Shown here: positions 61,884 through 64,000 of the stretch, piece by piece
Numbering within the stretch: position 1 is the stretch's first letter
Layout of the letters: each line of letters starts with the position of its first letter
Assembly: GCF_020010905.1 (NCBI RefSeq)
Contig: NZ_JAGJBY010000001.1
Coordinates: 5,042,001 to 5,106,000 of the forward strand
Direction of reading: 5' to 3'
DNA: 64,000 nucleotides
Source: Streptomyces acidiscabies
GTDB taxonomy: Bacteria > Actinomycetota > Actinomycetes > Streptomycetales > Streptomycetaceae
The notes under the pieces: model-generated
Databases searched by the model: none
Told to the model about the DNA's origin: nothing
Seen by the model: the letters and a program-made list of their open reading frames with translations, nothing else
Made by a program: the position numbers and the translations under genes

Positions 61884-63341
61884 ATGACGAAGGTGCGCAC
61901 GCCCGCGGGCACGGTCCGAGGAAGCAGGGAGAACGGCCTCGCCGTCTTCCGGGGCATCCCCTACGCGAGGCCCCCGGTGGGGGAGCTGCGGTTCGCGGCC
62001 CCGCGCCCGCCCGAGCCCTGGGACGGCGTCCGCGACGCCCTCGCCTTCGGGCCGCCGGTCCCGCAGGAGGGCGGCTCGACGGGCGGCGACGACTGGCTCA
62101 CCGTCAACATCTGGACCCCGGACCCCGCCGCCCGGCTGCCCGTCATGGTCTGGCTGTACGGCGGCGGCTACAAGTTCGGCGACGCCGCCGACCCCGGGTA
62201 CGACGCCGGGCGGCTGGCGCGCGAGGGCGGAGTGGTCGTCGTGACCCTCAACTACCGTGTCGGCGTCGAGGGGTTCGCGCTCATCGAGGGCGCTCCCGCC
62301 AACCGGGGGCTCCTCGACCAGGTCGCCGCGCTGGAGTGGGTGCGCGACTGCGTCGCCGGGTTCGGCGGCGATCCCGGGCGCGTCACCGTCTTCGGGCAGT
62401 CGGCGGGCGCGGGCTCGATCGCCGCGCTCATGACGATGCCGTGCGCACGGGGACTGTTCCGGCGGGCCATCGCCCAGAGCGTCCCCGGCGGCTTCTTCAC
62501 CGTTCCGCTCGCCCGGGACATCGCCCGCGCCCTCGCCGCCGGAATCGGGCTGCGGCCGACCGTCGGCGACCTCTCCGCCGTACACCCCCGCAGGCTGCCC
62601 GAAGCCGGGGCGAGGCTGCGGATGCGGGACCATCTGGACCGGTGGGGGGCTACCGCGCTGACGACGACGCCGTACGCGCCCGTCGTCGACGGGGAGGTCC
62701 TGCCGTGCGCACCCTGGGAGGCGCTCGCCGGTGGGGGCGCGGCGGACGTGGAGCTGGTCGTCGGGCACAACCGGGACGAGTTCCGGCTGTTCCTGCTGAT
62801 GGGAGGGCTGATCGGGAAGGTCGACGAGGCGATGGCGGCGGAGGCGCTGACGTACTTCGGGCCGGGGCCCGACTACCGCGCCGCGTATCCGGACGCGTCG
62901 CCGGAGCGGCTGTACGAACTCGTCCAGTCCGACCGCTTCTTCCGGATGCCGTCGCTGCACCTCGCCGAGGCGCATACGGCCGGTGGCGGCCGGGCGCATC
63001 TGTACGAACTGACCTGGTCCTCGGGCGCCTGCCACGCGCTGGACGTGCCGCTGACCTTCGGTGTGTACGAGGGGTTCCTCGCGCGCCTCCTCATCGGGCC
63101 CGGGCCGACCCCCGAGGCGGAGGCGGTCTCGGCGCACCTGCGCCGGGCGTGGACGTCCTTCGCCGCGACCGGTGATCCCGGGTGGCCCGCGTACACCCCC
63201 GGGGACCGCCTCACCCGCATCCTGGCCGCCGAACCGGCCGTGACCGCCTACCCGGAGGAGACGTCACGCCGGCTCTGGCGGGACCACACCTTCACGGGGC
63301 TGTCCCGAGATGCACCGGGAGTTCCTGGTGGCCGTTGCTGA
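61884..63341 (+). CDS. Type-B carboxylesterase
   Basis: 485 residues, starting MTKVRTPAGTVRG. Family marks are FRGIPYARPPVGELRF near 25, the oxyanion loop VWLYGGGYKFGD near 92, the nucleophile motif FGQSAGAGS near 173, and a His in SGACHALDVPLTFG near 390. These are the features of the PnbA/carboxylesterase-lipase group that hydrolyses carboxylic esters. There is no signal peptide. It diverges from the membrane-protein gene, and its last 50 bp overlap the 3' end of the convergent P450 gene. Its relation to the polyketide pathway is not evident. Confidence 0.9.
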   Translation: MTKVRTPAGTVRGSRENGLAVFRGIPYARPPVGELRFAAPRPPEPWDGVRDALAFGPPVPQEGGSTGGDDWLTVNIWTPDPAARLPVMVWLYGGGYKFGDAADPGYDAGRLAREGGVVVVTLNYRVGVEGFALIEGAPANRGLLDQVAALEWVRDCVAGFGGDPGRVTVFGQSAGAGSIAALMTMPCARGLFRRAIAQSVPGGFFTVPLARDIARALAAGIGLRPTVGDLSAVHPRRLPEAGARLRMRDHLDRWGATALTTTPYAPVVDGEVLPCAPWEALAGGGAADVELVVGHNRDEFRLFLLMGGLIGKVDEAMAAEALTYFGPGPDYRAAYPDASPERLYELVQSDRFFRMPSLHLAEAHTAGGGRAHLYELTWSSGACHALDVPLTFGVYEGFLARLLIGPGPTPEAEAVSAHLRRAWTSFAATGDPGWPAYTPGDRLTRILAAEPAVTAYPEETSRRLWRDHTFTGLSRDAPGVPGGRC

Positions 63342-64000
63342 TCAGGGAGGCCAGCGGGCGGAGGTGGTCCGGCGGGACCGCCAGGCGGACGTCCGGGAAC
63401 CGTGCGAACAACTGCCGCAGCACCTCCGTCACTTCCAGGCGGGCCAGCGGTGCGCCCAGGCAGAAGTGGACGCCGTGGCCGAACGTCAGGTGCTCCTTGT
63501 CGACGCGGGTGATGTCGAAGACGTCCGCGTCCGCGCCGTGCCGGTTCGCGGCGCCGTACGAGGCGAGGATCGGCTCGCCCTTCGCGATCGTCGTGCCGTC
63601 GGGCAGCGCGATGTCCTTGAGGGCGTAGCGCAACGGCAGGTGCGTGACCGCCGGTTCGAGCCGGAGCGTCTCCTCGACGACGTCCTTCCAGCCGTACCGC
63701 TCGGTGCGGACCAGGTCCAGCTGATCGGGGTGCGTCAGCAGCAGCGTGATCGCCTGGTCGATGACGTTCACCGTCGTCTCGTACCCCGCGCTCAGCATCA
63801 GCACCATCGTCCCGAGCAGCTCGTCCTCGGTGAAACCGGTGCCGTCGTCGTCACGGGCCGCGATGAACTGGGAGGTCAGATCGTCGCCGGGGGCGTCCCG
63901 CTTCGTACGGATCAACTGGGCGAGTTTCTCGTACAGCAGCGCGGTGTTGGCCTGGGCCTGTGCGGGGGTGAGCGTCGTGTCGAAGACGCCGTCGACGACC
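63292..64000 (-). CDS. Cytochrome P450, C-terminal part
   Basis: The gene runs in from the right edge; 235 residues are visible. I-helix AGYETT, K-helix EETLR (EXXR), a TRVDKEHLTFG approach, and heme loop FGHGVHFCLG with the cysteine are all present. This is a bacterial class I-type P450. It differs from the cluster P450 in heme-loop spacing and lies 12 kb outside the polyketide region, so it is probably unrelated. The N-terminus is beyond the window. Confidence 0.92.
   Translation of the reverse strand, partial: VVDGVFDTTLTPAQAQANTALLYEKLAQLIRTKRDAPGDDLTSQFIAARDDDGTGFTEDELLGTMVLMLSAGYETTVNVIDQAITLLLTHPDQLDLVRTERYGWKDVVEETLRLEPAVTHLPLRYALKDIALPDGTTIAKGEPILASYGAANRHGADADVFDITRVDKEHLTFGHGVHFCLGAPLARLEVTEVLRQLFARFPDVRLAVPPDHLRPLASLISNGHQELPVHLGTAP

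Noticed and set aside
61884..63341. Carboxylesterase as the polyether chain-release enzyme
   Set aside because: It belongs to the type-B carboxylesterase family, lies more than 10 kb beyond the cluster edge among unrelated genes, and is not like MonCII-type hydrolases.
1..64000. Insertion sequences, tRNA or rRNA genes, prophage
   Set aside because: No transposase, integrase, terminal inverted repeats or RNA-gene signatures were recognised anywhere in the window.

Overview
The window looks like part of a high-GC actinomycete chromosome, almost certainly Streptomyces. GC is very high, coding thirds are G/C-biased, GTG and TTG starts are common, genes are coupled by ATGA/GTGA overlaps, rare in-frame TTA codons occur, and SARP and LAL-type LuxR regulators are present. 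About the first 51.6 kb is a modular type I polyketide cluster. Three small enzymes directly after one PKS gene identify it as a polyether (ionophore-type) pathway. They are a MonCI-like flavin epoxidase and two MonBI/MonBII-like epoxide hydrolases/cyclases.

Layout: three rightward PKS genes (1-20390; the first is cut by the window edge) carry four modules, followed by a LAL regulator. Convergent to these, a leftward block (40568 to 23162) carries a one-module PKS with a frameshift, a two-module PKS, then the MonBI-, MonBII- and MonCI-like genes in one coupled operon. Next come a P450, a SARP/type II thioesterase pair, and a second biosynthetic cassette (43965-51280). The cassette holds a PaaK/CapK-like adenylate-forming enzyme, a secreted CalB-like lipase, a crotonyl-CoA carboxylase/reductase, a fused KS-CLF and an AT-ACP didomain. 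A DUF5988 gene lies just upstream of it.

How the genes work together: fully reducing malonyl modules alternate with a methylmalonyl DH-KR module. This pattern gives spaced trisubstituted alkenes, which the MonCI-like enzyme would epoxidise and the MonB-like enzymes would open into cyclic ethers. The rightward series ends with a module whose KR has lost its cofactor site, so it should leave a ketone. No loading module and no chain-terminating TE domain is in the window, so more PKS genes must lie to the left. The KS-CLF/AT-ACP/CCR cassette is the least familiar part. It is laid out like a small iterative synthase feeding a carboxylating reductase, and could supply an unusual alkylmalonyl-CoA or a separate small acyl product.

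From about 51.8 kb onward the genes look like ordinary chromosome: a membrane protein, a HAD phosphatase, a kinase-aminotransferase fusion, an aldo/keto reductase, an acetyltransferase/SMI1 pair, DUF3592-like membrane proteins, a carboxylesterase, and a P450 cut by the right edge. The cluster boundary is probably near 51.6 kb.
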